DNA of 64,000 bases from Gillisella taibaishanensis (lineage in GTDB: Bacteria; Pseudomonadota; Alphaproteobacteria; Rhizobiales; Rhizobiaceae): NCBI RefSeq assembly GCF_001938985.1, contig NZ_MKIN01000027.1, forward strand, positions 124,001-188,000, in the 5' to 3' direction. Positions 36,781-45,601 of this stretch are shown here, piece by piece (the stretch's first letter is position 1; every line of letters begins with the position of its first letter). Made by a program: the position numbers and the translations under genes. The notes under the pieces were generated by a model that saw only the letters and a list, made by a program, of their open reading frames with translations, had not been told where the DNA came from and made no database searches.

Positions 36781-37992
36781 ATGACGACACATAAATCCGC
36801 CGCGCTGCTTGCCGGTCGCCTCCTCTGGGCCAGTGCTGCCATCGCCATTCTCCCCTCCTCGGCGTTTGCGCTCGATGGCCAGGATCTGCTGGCCAAGATC
36901 AACGCCGCCTATGCCGCCGGCACCGCTTCGATTACTGCCGGCTCAGTCGACATCAGCGGCGATGTCGTCACCTTGCGTGACACCAAGTTGAAGCCCGCCA
37001 AGGGCGAAAATCAGACGCCTGTTTCGATCGGCGACGTGAAGATGAGCGGCGTCAGCGAGAATGAGGACGGCTCCTACGAAATCGACCGGGTCGACTTCCA
37101 GCCGCTGAACCTCGTCGAGAAGGGCTCGACCATCAATGCGTCGGATCTCTATCTGGCTGGCGTTACCATCCCGGCCAAGACCGACAGCGGCGATCTCGCC
37201 TCGCTGCTGGTCTATGAAAAGGCCCATGTCGGACCGGTCAGCGTCCGCTCGGAAGGCAAGGAAGTCTTGTCGATGGCGGAAGCCCAGGGCACCTCGACGA
37301 TTGAGGACGATGGCGCCAGCGTTTCCTTCGACGGCTGGATCAAGGGCTTCAAGTTGGATCTCTCGACCATCGACGACCCCAAGAGCAAGGATGCAATCGA
37401 AAAGCTCGGCCTCTCCATGCTCGATGGCGGCATGACCGTAAAGGGCAGCTGGGAGCTACAGTCCGGCACGATCGATGTCGAAAGCTACGTGGTGGACTTC
37501 AAGAATGTCGGCAAGTTGAGCCTGTCGTTCAGCCTGTCCGGCTATACGCTCGATCTGGTCAAGCAGCTGCAGGAAACGGCCAAGGCGATGGAAGCCAACG
37601 CCAAGGACCCGCAGGCGCAGCAAGCTTCGGGTATCGCCATTCTCGGCCTGATGCAGCAGATGTCCTTCCTCGGCGCCGATATCCGCTTTGACGATGCCGG
37701 CATCACCGAGCGGGCGCTTGCCTATGCTGGCAGCCAGCAGGGCGTATCGGGCAAGGACATGGGCCAGATGGTCAAGGCCATGGTACCGCTGATGCTGGCC
37801 CAGGCCAAGCTTGGCGATTTCCAGAATGTCGTCACCGCTGCCGTCAACGCCTATATCGACAATCCGAAGAACCTGACGGTTTCGGCCACGCCGGAAAAGC
37901 CGGTTCCCTTCCCGATGATCGTTGGTGCCGCCATGGGTGCACCGGAAACCCTGCCGAAGGTGCTTGGCGCCAAGGTGACGGCGAACAACTGA
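36781..37992 (+). CDS. Hypothetical periplasmic protein
   Basis: A 403-residue protein that I do not recognise. The first 30 residues form a signal peptide (hydrophobic AGRLLWASAAIAILPSSAFA, cleavage after AFA). The rest is repetitive beta-strand-like sequence with many Asp, Gly, Ser and Val residues and no cysteine, suggesting an extended beta fold. AGAGGG lies 9 bases before the ATG. A strong terminator follows, so it is a single-gene unit. Confidence 0.75.
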   Translation: MTTHKSAALLAGRLLWASAAIAILPSSAFALDGQDLLAKINAAYAAGTASITAGSVDISGDVVTLRDTKLKPAKGENQTPVSIGDVKMSGVSENEDGSYEIDRVDFQPLNLVEKGSTINASDLYLAGVTIPAKTDSGDLASLLVYEKAHVGPVSVRSEGKEVLSMAEAQGTSTIEDDGASVSFDGWIKGFKLDLSTIDDPKSKDAIEKLGLSMLDGGMTVKGSWELQSGTIDVESYVVDFKNVGKLSLSFSLSGYTLDLVKQLQETAKAMEANAKDPQAQQASGIAILGLMQQMSFLGADIRFDDAGITERALAYAGSQQGVSGKDMGQMVKAMVPLMLAQAKLGDFQNVVTAAVNAYIDNPKNLTVSATPEKPVPFPMIVGAAMGAPETLPKVLGAKVTANN

Positions 37993-38015
37993 TCGCCGCA
38001 TGAGGTCATGATCTG

Positions 38016-38043
38016 AAAAAGCCGCCGGATGGGCGGCTTTTTT
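38016..38043 (+). terminator. Terminator of the periplasmic protein gene
   Basis: AAAAGCCGCC (38017-38026) and GGCGGCTTTT (38032-38041) form a perfect 10-bp stem with a 5-base loop, ending in a T-run. Confidence 0.92.
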
Positions 38044-38346
38044 GTGCCTATCTCTCGGGGCTGTCAGGCTCAAATCGAACCGGCTGCACCACACTACCCT
38101 TCTACCCGTGGCCCCCCTCTGCCTTGTCAGGCATCTCCCCCACAAGGAGGAAGATCGGATGCGGCCAGCCGTCCGCTTCTACCGATAGGTCGCCGTTTTC
38201 CCATTTACTAATGACTTTGTAAAACGAAGGGCCTGACCCTTGCCGATCTCCCCCCTTGTGGGGGAGATGTCCGGCAGGACAGAGGGGGTAAACGCGACAT
38301 AAAAAGCGTTTGCGTCGGTCACGATGAAGTCAGACAAGACAACCTG
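38044..38346. other. Intergenic region with a long inverted repeat
   Basis: About 300 bp between two genes. Apart from the inverted repeat at 38113-38288 no gene is supported. Confidence 0.5.
38113..38288. repeat. Inverted repeat pair, possible small non-autonomous element
   Basis: About 47 bases at 38113-38159 and their inverted counterpart at 38239-38288 match at roughly 40 positions; the shared core is CATCTCCCCCACAAGG. The arms enclose about 80 bases without coding potential. CCCCTCTG...CTCCCCCACAAGG sequences of this kind are dispersed intergenic repeats in rhizobia. A terminal-repeat element is one reading; a simple large hairpin is another. Confidence 0.6.
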
Positions 38347-38880
38347 CTATTTCCCGTCTGGCCCCTGCCCCGCATCGTCAGCGCTTTGTTCCTTGGCCTT
38401 GTCATGAAACCTGGTCGCATTGCGAAACAGGATGAGGGCAAAGGCGAGGCCGACACAGACGCCGACGATCACGTCCATCAGCCGCACCAGCCCGCCGGTG
38501 GCAGGGCCGAGGACGATGACCAGAAGCGCGGAGGCGCCTGCCTGGATCGGGGTGACGGGGGCAAGGTTGGGAAGCGCGCCAAGCAGCATGGCGGCGAAGA
38601 CGGCAAGCGGGATCTGGATGCCGAGCGGGCTGATCGGCAGGAGGAAGATCACTTCGCCGACCGCAATGCCGATGGCAACGCCCGTCGTCAGGTTGATCGC
38701 CTGGCGCAGGTGGTTGGGAATACCAGGCGCAAGGCAGATGATCGCGGTAATGGCAGCGAAGATCGGCTGCTGATGACCGAACAGCCAATGGGCCGCATAA
38801 AACGCGAGCGCCGCAGCCAGGGCTGCGGCGACGGCATGGCTGAAAACATCCCGGATATGGCTGACCAGCCGGGACCACAT
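38347..38880 (-). CDS. FUSC-like membrane protein
   Basis: A 177-residue inner-membrane protein with five to six hydrophobic helices and a polar C-terminal tail. The N-terminal arrangement and the segment HQQPIFAAITAIICLAPG resemble the N-terminal membrane half of FUSC/aromatic acid exporter proteins, but the cytoplasmic half is absent, so it is a short form. AAGGA lies 9 bases before the ATG, at the end of aspS; the two genes are 4 bases apart and probably cotranscribed. Substrate unknown. Confidence 0.75.
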   Translation of the reverse strand: MWSRLVSHIRDVFSHAVAAALAAALAFYAAHWLFGHQQPIFAAITAIICLAPGIPNHLRQAINLTTGVAIGIAVGEVIFLLPISPLGIQIPLAVFAAMLLGALPNLAPVTPIQAGASALLVIVLGPATGGLVRLMDVIVGVCVGLAFALILFRNATRFHDKAKEQSADDAGQGPDGK

Positions 38881-38884
38881 GAGC

Positions 38885-40690
38885 TTAGTCCTTCTTCGGC
38901 GTCGGCACCACGCGCAGCGCCAGTTCGCGCAGCTGCGTCGGCGTGGCCGGCGACGGAGCGCCCATCAAGAGGTCTTGCGCCTGCTGGTTCATCGGGAACA
39001 GCGAGATTTCGCGCAGGTTCTTGGCGCCGACGAGTAGCATGATCACCCGGTCGACACCGAAGGCGCAACCGCCATGCGGAGGCGCGCCATACTGGAAGGC
39101 GCGGTAAAGGCCGCCAAAGCGCTCTTCGACATCGGTCTGGCTCAGACCGACCTTCTCGAAGGCCTTGACCATCAGTTCCGGCGACTGGTTACGGATCGAG
39201 CCAGAAGCGATTTCGAAGCCATTGCAAACCGCGTCATACTGATAGGCCTTCAGCGTCAGCGGGTCCTGGGTGTCGAAGGCTTCCTCACCGCCCTGCGGCA
39301 TGGAGAAGGGGTTGTGGGCAAAGTCGATCTTCTTTTCTTCTTCGTTCCATTCGTAGAACGGGAAGTCGACGATCCAGCACATTTCGAACCGGTCACGGTC
39401 GATGATATCGAGCTCTTCGCCGGCGCGGGTGCGGGCTTCGCCGGCAAACTTGTAGAACTTGGCGGGATCACCGGCCACGAAGAAGCAGGCATCGCCGGCG
39501 CCAAGGCCGAGCTGAGCGGCAACGGCTGCCGTACGCTCTTCACCGATGTTCTTGGCGAGCGGGCCCGAGCCGGCGACCTTGCCGTCTTCTTCCTTCCAGA
39601 AGATATAGCCGAGACCCGGCTGACCGGTCGATTGCGCCCAGCCATTCATGCGGTCGCAGACGGCGCGGCCGATCGGGCCGGTCGCCTCTGTGTGCTTGAC
39701 CGGGATCGCCCAGACTTCGACCTTCGGGTTCGAGGCAATCATGCTGGCGAAGATCTTGAAGCCGGAATCGCGGAAATGATCCGTCACAGCCTGCATGACG
39801 ATCGGGTTGCGCAGGTCGGGCTTGTCGGAGCCGTATTTGCGGATCGCTTCGTCATAGGGAATGCGCGGCCACTGCTTCGTGACAGGCTTGCCTTCGGCAA
39901 ACTGTTCGAAGACCTTGGTCATCATCGGTTCCATCGTCGCCCAGACGTCTTCCTGGGTCACGAAGCTCATTTCGACGTCGAGCTGATAGAACTCGCCCGG
40001 CAGACGGTCGGCGCGCGGGTCTTCGTCACGGAAGCAAGGCGCGATCTGGAAATAACGGTCGAAGCCGGCGACCATCAGCAGCTGCTTGTACTGCTGCGGC
40101 GCCTGCGGCAGGGCGAAGAACTGGCCTTCGTGAATGCGGCTCGGCACCAGGAAGTCGCGTGCACCTTCCGGCGAGGACGCCGTCAGGATCGGAGTGGTGT
40201 ATTCGGCAAAGCCGATCTCGCCCATGCCTTGGCGCATGGCCGAAATGACCTGGGTGCGCTTGACGATGTTCCGGTGCAGCGTCTCGCGGCGCAGGTCGAG
40301 GAAGCGATACTTGAGGCGCACGTCCTCAGGATAATCGGGCTCGCCGAAGACAGGCAGCGGCAGTTCCTTGGCGGCCGAGAGGACCTCGATCTCCTTGGCA
40401 TAAAGCTCGATTTCGCCTGTCGGCATGGTCTTGTTGATCGTCTCATCGGTACGGGCCTTGACGACGCCGTCGATGCGGATCACCCATTCGCCGCGCACGG
40501 TCTCGGCCAGCTTGAAGGCCGGGCTATCGGGATCGGCGACGACCTGGGTAATGCCGTAATGGTCGCGCAGGTCGATAAAGAGCACGCCGCCATGGTCACG
40601 GACGCGGTGAACCCAGCCCGACAGGCGCACGGTGGCACCGACGTCGGACTTGCGGAGAGCGGCACAGGTATGGCTGCGGTAACGATGCAT
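38885..40690 (-). CDS. aspS: Aspartate--tRNA ligase
   Basis: A 601-residue class II synthetase of the bacterial type. It has the N-terminal OB fold (VRLSGWVHRVRDHGGVLFIDLRD), the catalytic core with motif 2 around FRDEDPRADRLPGEFYQLD, the bacterial GAD insertion in the middle, and motif 3 GCAFGVDRVIMLLVG. Whether it also charges tRNA-Asn cannot be settled here. The start MHRYRSHTC at 40690 fits the family; the longer frame adds 36 residues. Confidence 0.96.
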   Translation of the reverse strand: MHRYRSHTCAALRKSDVGATVRLSGWVHRVRDHGGVLFIDLRDHYGITQVVADPDSPAFKLAETVRGEWVIRIDGVVKARTDETINKTMPTGEIELYAKEIEVLSAAKELPLPVFGEPDYPEDVRLKYRFLDLRRETLHRNIVKRTQVISAMRQGMGEIGFAEYTTPILTASSPEGARDFLVPSRIHEGQFFALPQAPQQYKQLLMVAGFDRYFQIAPCFRDEDPRADRLPGEFYQLDVEMSFVTQEDVWATMEPMMTKVFEQFAEGKPVTKQWPRIPYDEAIRKYGSDKPDLRNPIVMQAVTDHFRDSGFKIFASMIASNPKVEVWAIPVKHTEATGPIGRAVCDRMNGWAQSTGQPGLGYIFWKEEDGKVAGSGPLAKNIGEERTAAVAAQLGLGAGDACFFVAGDPAKFYKFAGEARTRAGEELDIIDRDRFEMCWIVDFPFYEWNEEEKKIDFAHNPFSMPQGGEEAFDTQDPLTLKAYQYDAVCNGFEIASGSIRNQSPELMVKAFEKVGLSQTDVEERFGGLYRAFQYGAPPHGGCAFGVDRVIMLLVGAKNLREISLFPMNQQAQDLLMGAPSPATPTQLRELALRVVPTPKKD

Positions 40691-40895
40691 TTCGAACGAT
40701 CCTGGACATGTGTAAAAGGTCAGCACGGGCGCCACGGAGCGCAGTGGGCTGGCATGGAAAATCGGGCGGAAAAGCGCATGGCCGGCCCGATTTGTCAAGG
40801 CTACAGGCTTTTACGCTTTGGATTCGCGGTATATCGGCATCTCCTGCCGGACGAAATCCTGAATGCTGTTATAGTCCGACTCAGATTGATTTGAA

Positions 40896-42143
40896 ATGCG
40901 GCCCGCCATGCATGATATTCGCCCGCTCCTGCCCCTGCTCGTCACCGCCGGCATTCTGATCGGCGGCAATGGCCTGCAAGGTACCTTCATTTCGCTGCGC
41001 GCACTCGACGAGGGCTTTTCCACGACGATGATCGGCGTGGTTGGCACCGGCTATAATATCGGCTTTGCCATAGGCTGCATCTATGTCACCCGGCTGATCC
41101 GGGAGATTGGCCATATCCGCGCCTTTGCGGGGCTGGCAGCCATTGCCTCGGCCGCCTCGATCTGCATGCTGATCTTCATTCACCCCGCCGCCTGGTTTTC
41201 AATGCGCCTCGTCCAGGGCATCTGTTTTGCCGGCCTGTTTGCCGTGGTGGAAAGCTGGCTGAATGCGCGGGTCACCAACGAGACCCGCGCGCGCACGCTC
41301 TCCATCTATCGCTTCGTCGATCTCGGCTCGGTCACCGTCGCCCAATACGTCATTCCCGCCGTGGGCATTGGCGGCGTCAATCTGTTTGCGCTGGTGGCCA
41401 TGGCGCTGTCGCTGTCTCTCGTGCCGATTTCCTTTGCCGACCGCACCAATCCGACCCCGCCCCGGCATGTGGAATTCAATATTAAGGCGCTCTGGCAGAT
41501 CTCGCCGCTCGCCACGGTCGGCTGCATCGTCGTGGGGCTGACCAATTCCAGTTTCCGCTCGCTCGGGCCAATCTATGCCGAAGGCATCGGCATGTCGGTA
41601 ACGGCAATTGCCACCTTCATGAGTCTGGGAATTTTTGCCGGCGTGGTGCTGCAATATCCGCTCGGCCATTACTCCGACAAGCTGGATCGGCGCACCATCA
41701 TTCTGGTCGCCGCCGGTGGCGCCATGCTGGCCGGCCTGTTCCTGGCTTTCGTGGCCGGCAGCAGCGAAGTCCTCAATTTCATCGGCATTTTCCTGTTCGG
41801 CGCCTTTGCGATGCCGCTTTATTCGCTGTGCTCGGCTCATGCCAACGACCATGCCGCCCCCGGCCAGCATGCGCTGGTCTCGGCCGGCACGCTGTTTTTC
41901 TGGTCCTGCGGCGCCGTTGTCGGACCAATGTTCGCGTCAATCCTGCTGGATCATTTCGGGCCGCGGGCGCTGTTTTCCTACATGGTCGTCGTGCTCGTGC
42001 TGTTCATTGCCTATACGCTGCTCAGGATGCGGGCGCGCGAGCCGGTCCCGACCGAAGAACGCCGCTACCGCTTCCGAGCCTTGCTGAGGACTTCCGCATT
42101 TTTCAGCAAGCTGGCCGCTCCCGGAACTGTGAAGAAGAAATAG
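40896..42143 (+). CDS. MFS transporter (YcaD-like)
   Basis: A 415-residue inner-membrane protein with 12 predicted helices. The segment VVESWLNARVTNETRARTLSIY between helices 4 and 5 is characteristic of the YcaD branch of MFS proteins, and DKLDRRTIIL is the repeated loop motif between helices 8 and 9. No good ribosome-binding site is seen for the ATG at 40896 or the one at 40908. Substrate unknown. Confidence 0.85.
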   Translation: MRPAMHDIRPLLPLLVTAGILIGGNGLQGTFISLRALDEGFSTTMIGVVGTGYNIGFAIGCIYVTRLIREIGHIRAFAGLAAIASAASICMLIFIHPAAWFSMRLVQGICFAGLFAVVESWLNARVTNETRARTLSIYRFVDLGSVTVAQYVIPAVGIGGVNLFALVAMALSLSLVPISFADRTNPTPPRHVEFNIKALWQISPLATVGCIVVGLTNSSFRSLGPIYAEGIGMSVTAIATFMSLGIFAGVVLQYPLGHYSDKLDRRTIILVAAGGAMLAGLFLAFVAGSSEVLNFIGIFLFGAFAMPLYSLCSAHANDHAAPGQHALVSAGTLFFWSCGAVVGPMFASILLDHFGPRALFSYMVVVLVLFIAYTLLRMRAREPVPTEERRYRFRALLRTSAFFSKLAAPGTVKKK

Positions 42144-42209
42144 CCGATTTGCCGCAGCCCGGCATATTGCTGAACACGGCAATCAACTTTAAGAGTTCCG
42201 GCATCCCGT

Positions 42210-43658
42210 ATGATGCTGGAACCATTGCCCATGTCCATGCTTTCAAGCCGCCACCTCACCCGCCGCAATCTGCTGAAGGCGAGCGCGATCGTCGGCGCTT
42301 ACGGTGCGGGGCTTGGCATTGCTAGCCGGGTGCAGGGGGTGCGCGACGCGTTTGCGGCGCCAACACCGTTGCAGATCGAGGCACGGTTCACCTCCGCCAT
42401 GCTGGATGGCAGCCACGACACCAAGAAGATGATGAGCTTTGCTCTGCCCGGGCAGGCGGCGGCCATGGCGCCGACCATCCGCATGCGGCGCGGCGAGCCT
42501 TTTGCCGCAAGGCTCACCAACCATATCGACGATGCCACCACCATTCACTGGCACGGTTTGCGCATTCCCAATGCCATGGACGGCGTGCCGTTCCTGACCC
42601 AGCCTTACGTCTATGCCGGCGACGGGTTCGACTATGCCTTTACCCCGCCGGATGCCGGCACCTTCTGGTATCATCCGCATTGCAACACGCTGACGCAGAT
42701 GGCGACCGGCATGACTGGAATGATCGTGGTCGAAGACACCAAGGACCCGGTCTTCGACGCCGAGATCGACCTCAATCTGCGCGACTGGCGGCTGGGCGAC
42801 GATGGCCAGTTCATCGCGCTGTTCAAGCCGCGCGACACGGCGCGGGCCGGCACCTTCGGCACGGTGCGCACCGCCAACTGGCAGGTGGAGCCGCGCTATG
42901 ACGCGCCGAGCGGCGGCTTCACCCGGGTGCGGATCGTCAATACCGACGTGACGCGGATCTACACGCTGAAGCTCGAAGGGGCGCAAGCCGTGATCATCGC
43001 GCTGGATGGCCAGCCGGTGCCCGCCATCCAGCCGCTCGATCTTGCGATCATTGCGCCCGGCCAGCGCATGGAATTGATCCTGAAAATGCCTGATAGCGAA
43101 GGCAGCGAGGCGCGGCTCATCGATATCCGGCCGAGCACGCCGAAGACCGTCGTCAGCTTCCGCGCTACAGGCGCTTCGCTGAAGCGGGATCTGAAAGAGG
43201 TGCCGCCGCTCTCGCCAAATCCGTTCGACAAACCCGATCTCGCCTCAGCCCAGCATATTCCGCTGGTTCTTTCGGCCACGGCCGAAAACGGCGCCAAGGA
43301 ATCGATCTGCGGCACGCTCGGCTATTCCTTCTGGGCGATCAACAAAGTGACCTGGCCAGGCGATACGCCGGACCCGACGGCACCGCTGGCCGAGTTGAAA
43401 CTCGGCAAGAGCTATATTTTCGACCTCGTCAACGACACGCCGCATGCCCATCCTATCCATCTGCATGGCATGAATTTCCAACTCATCTCCTCCAATATCC
43501 GCCCGGCTGTGCCGCTGATATCGGATACCTATCTGGTCATGCCGGACGAAAAGGTGCAGCTTGGCTTCGTCGCCGACAATCTCGGTGACTGGGTTCTGCA
43601 CTGCCATATCATCGAGCATCAGAAGACCGGCATGACAAGCTATGTCAGGGTCGTCTGA
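42210..43658 (+). CDS. Multicopper oxidase, Tat-exported
   Basis: A 482-residue three-cupredoxin oxidase. An N-terminal twin-arginine signal (TRRNLLKASAIVGAYGAGLG) directs export. All four copper motifs are present: HWHG (type 3/2), WYHPH, HPIHLHG and HCHIIEHQKTGM, the last with the type 1 Cys, His and a likely axial Met. Candidates are CueO/CopA-like copper tolerance or laccase activity; there is no Met-rich segment as in CueO. The exact start among several ATGs (42210, 42213, 42231, 42237) is open. It follows the MFS gene by 66 bases. Confidence 0.9.
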   Translation: MMLEPLPMSMLSSRHLTRRNLLKASAIVGAYGAGLGIASRVQGVRDAFAAPTPLQIEARFTSAMLDGSHDTKKMMSFALPGQAAAMAPTIRMRRGEPFAARLTNHIDDATTIHWHGLRIPNAMDGVPFLTQPYVYAGDGFDYAFTPPDAGTFWYHPHCNTLTQMATGMTGMIVVEDTKDPVFDAEIDLNLRDWRLGDDGQFIALFKPRDTARAGTFGTVRTANWQVEPRYDAPSGGFTRVRIVNTDVTRIYTLKLEGAQAVIIALDGQPVPAIQPLDLAIIAPGQRMELILKMPDSEGSEARLIDIRPSTPKTVVSFRATGASLKRDLKEVPPLSPNPFDKPDLASAQHIPLVLSATAENGAKESICGTLGYSFWAINKVTWPGDTPDPTAPLAELKLGKSYIFDLVNDTPHAHPIHLHGMNFQLISSNIRPAVPLISDTYLVMPDEKVQLGFVADNLGDWVLHCHIIEHQKTGMTSYVRVV

Positions 43659-43911
43659 CTGATCGCGGGGAAGCGCCTGATTGCCCCCCCGCAGGGTTCG
43701 TCTCCAGGTGGAAAAGCGCGTTTATTGATGCAGCGCAGGCAGTGGGTCGAATGCCCTACAGCAACGTTGCAGGGAGGACACATTTCCATCACGATCCGTG
43801 AAAAACCGGGGAGTTTTCTGCTGCGGCCATCTCAATGGCTGTCATCAACTTGACAACCAAGGCTCAAGACGAAAGGAAAGAAATGATTTCGAAGAAAGAT
43901 GTCGGGGCGAA

Positions 43912-45066
43912 ATGATTTCCACAACTCAAGATTTAGAAGTCGCTTGCGAAAAACTGGCTGGGTCTGAATTTATCACGATCGATACCGAATTCCTGCGCGA
44001 GACGACGTTCTGGCCGGAACTGTGCCTGATCCAGATGGCAAGCCCTGACCTGGAAGTGATTGTCGACCCGCTGGCCGAAGGGCTGGATTTGGCGCCGTTT
44101 TTCAAGCTGATGGCCGATGGCAATGTGGTCAAGGTGTTCCACGCCGCACGTCAGGACATTGAAATTATTTTTCATCTCGGCAATCTCATTCCGCATCCGA
44201 TCTTCGACACCCAGGTGGCGGCGATGGTCTGTGGTTTCGGCGACAGCGTCTCCTATGACCAGCTCGTGCAGAAGGTGAAGAACGTCCATATCGACAAGAG
44301 TTCGCGCTTTACCGATTGGAGCAGGCGTCCGCTCTCGGAGAAGCAGCTGGATTATGCGCTGGCCGATGTCACCCATCTGCGCGACGTCTACCTTTATCTG
44401 AAGACGGAACTTGAGCGCGAAGGCCGCGCCGGCTGGCTCAGCGAAGAAATGGCGATCCTCGAATCGCGCGAGACGTATGACCTGCATCCTGACGATGCCT
44501 GGCAGCGCCTGAAGATGCGGCTGCGCAAGCCGCAGGAACTGATGGTGATGAAGGCGGTTGCCGCCTGGCGCGAACGCGAGGCCCGCTCCCGCAACGTGCC
44601 GCGCTCGCGCGTCATCAAGGATGATGCGATTTTCGAAATCGCCCAGCAGCAGCCAAAAGATGTCGAGGGGCTCGGCCGGTTGCGCACTATTCCGAAGGGT
44701 TGGGAACGGTCTGTCTCGGCCGCGGCCATCCTGGAGGCCGTCAATGCGGCGCTGGCAATCCCAAAGGCCGATTGGCCGCAGGTGCAGCGCCAGAACCATG
44801 TGCCCGAGGGCACGGCGCCAGCCGTGGAACTCTTGAAAGTGCTGCTGCGACTGACCAGTGAAAAGCACGGCGTTGCTGCCAAGATGATCGCCAATACCGA
44901 CGATCTCGAAAAGATCGCAGTCGAAGGCGAGCAGGCCGACGTTCAGGCCATGCACGGCTGGCGGCGCGAGCTGTTCGGCGATGCGGCGCTGAAGCTGATC
45001 AATGGCGGTGTCGCCCTGCGGTTTGTCGGCAAGAAGATCGAAGCCGTGGAATTCGTAGGCAGCTAA
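43912..45066 (+). CDS. rnd: Ribonuclease D
   Basis: A 384-residue 3'-5' exoribonuclease that trims tRNA precursors. The DEDDy residues are visible: D24 and E26 in IDTEFLRE, D in HAARQDIE, and Y and D in LDYALADVTHL. One HRDC-like domain follows (PQELMVMKAVAAWREREA). The start MISTTQDLE at 43912 has GGGG 4 bases upstream; a GTG at 43798 would add a low-quality extension. Its stop overlaps the next start by one base. Confidence 0.94.
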   Translation: MISTTQDLEVACEKLAGSEFITIDTEFLRETTFWPELCLIQMASPDLEVIVDPLAEGLDLAPFFKLMADGNVVKVFHAARQDIEIIFHLGNLIPHPIFDTQVAAMVCGFGDSVSYDQLVQKVKNVHIDKSSRFTDWSRRPLSEKQLDYALADVTHLRDVYLYLKTELEREGRAGWLSEEMAILESRETYDLHPDDAWQRLKMRLRKPQELMVMKAVAAWREREARSRNVPRSRVIKDDAIFEIAQQQPKDVEGLGRLRTIPKGWERSVSAAAILEAVNAALAIPKADWPQVQRQNHVPEGTAPAVELLKVLLRLTSEKHGVAAKMIANTDDLEKIAVEGEQADVQAMHGWRRELFGDAALKLINGGVALRFVGKKIEAVEFVGS

Positions 45067-45563
45067 TGGTTGGACTGCGTCCGGCCACCGAGGCTGACAT
45101 TCCCGCCATGATGGAGGCCGAGCGTCAGCCGGGTTATGATGCCCTGGTCGGGCGCTTCACCACCCAGGAACATGTCGCCAATCTTGCCGATCCGACGGCG
45201 GCCTATCAGGTCGCCGTTGGTCGAGAGGGACAGGTGCTCGGCTTCGTCTTCTTCCGCGATCTCACCGACCCGCACGCCAACCTCTACATCAAGCGAGTCG
45301 TCGTTGCCGAGGCCAACAAAGGCACTGGCACGGCCATGTTGCGGCTCGCGCTCGCCTGGGCCTTCACCGAAACTTCCGCCTATCGAATCTGGCTGACGCA
45401 TGTGCCGGAAAATCTGCGGGCGCACGCGCTCTACAGCAAGCTCGGCTTTCGCGAAGAAGGCCTGCTGCGCCAGGCATATGGCCGCGCCGACGGCACACGC
45501 GGAGATCTGGTGCAGATGTCGTTGCTGAAGCCGGAATGGACAGCTGCGGCCTCCATCCGGTAA
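45066..45563 (+). CDS. GNAT family N-acetyltransferase
   Basis: A 165-residue acetyltransferase. The acetyl-CoA loop is in VVVAEANKGTGTAMLRLAL (the Q/RxxGxG/A motif with variation) and the C-terminal NLRAHALYSKLGFREEG is a typical GNAT motif B. It starts inside the rnd stop (TAATG), so it is translated with rnd. Substrate (protein N-terminus, amine or antibiotic) unknown. Confidence 0.85.
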   Translation: MVGLRPATEADIPAMMEAERQPGYDALVGRFTTQEHVANLADPTAAYQVAVGREGQVLGFVFFRDLTDPHANLYIKRVVVAEANKGTGTAMLRLALAWAFTETSAYRIWLTHVPENLRAHALYSKLGFREEGLLRQAYGRADGTRGDLVQMSLLKPEWTAAASIR

Positions 45564-45601
45564 ATTTCCTAGACCCCTCTCGTTTAAGCCGGATCCTGCC
45601 C

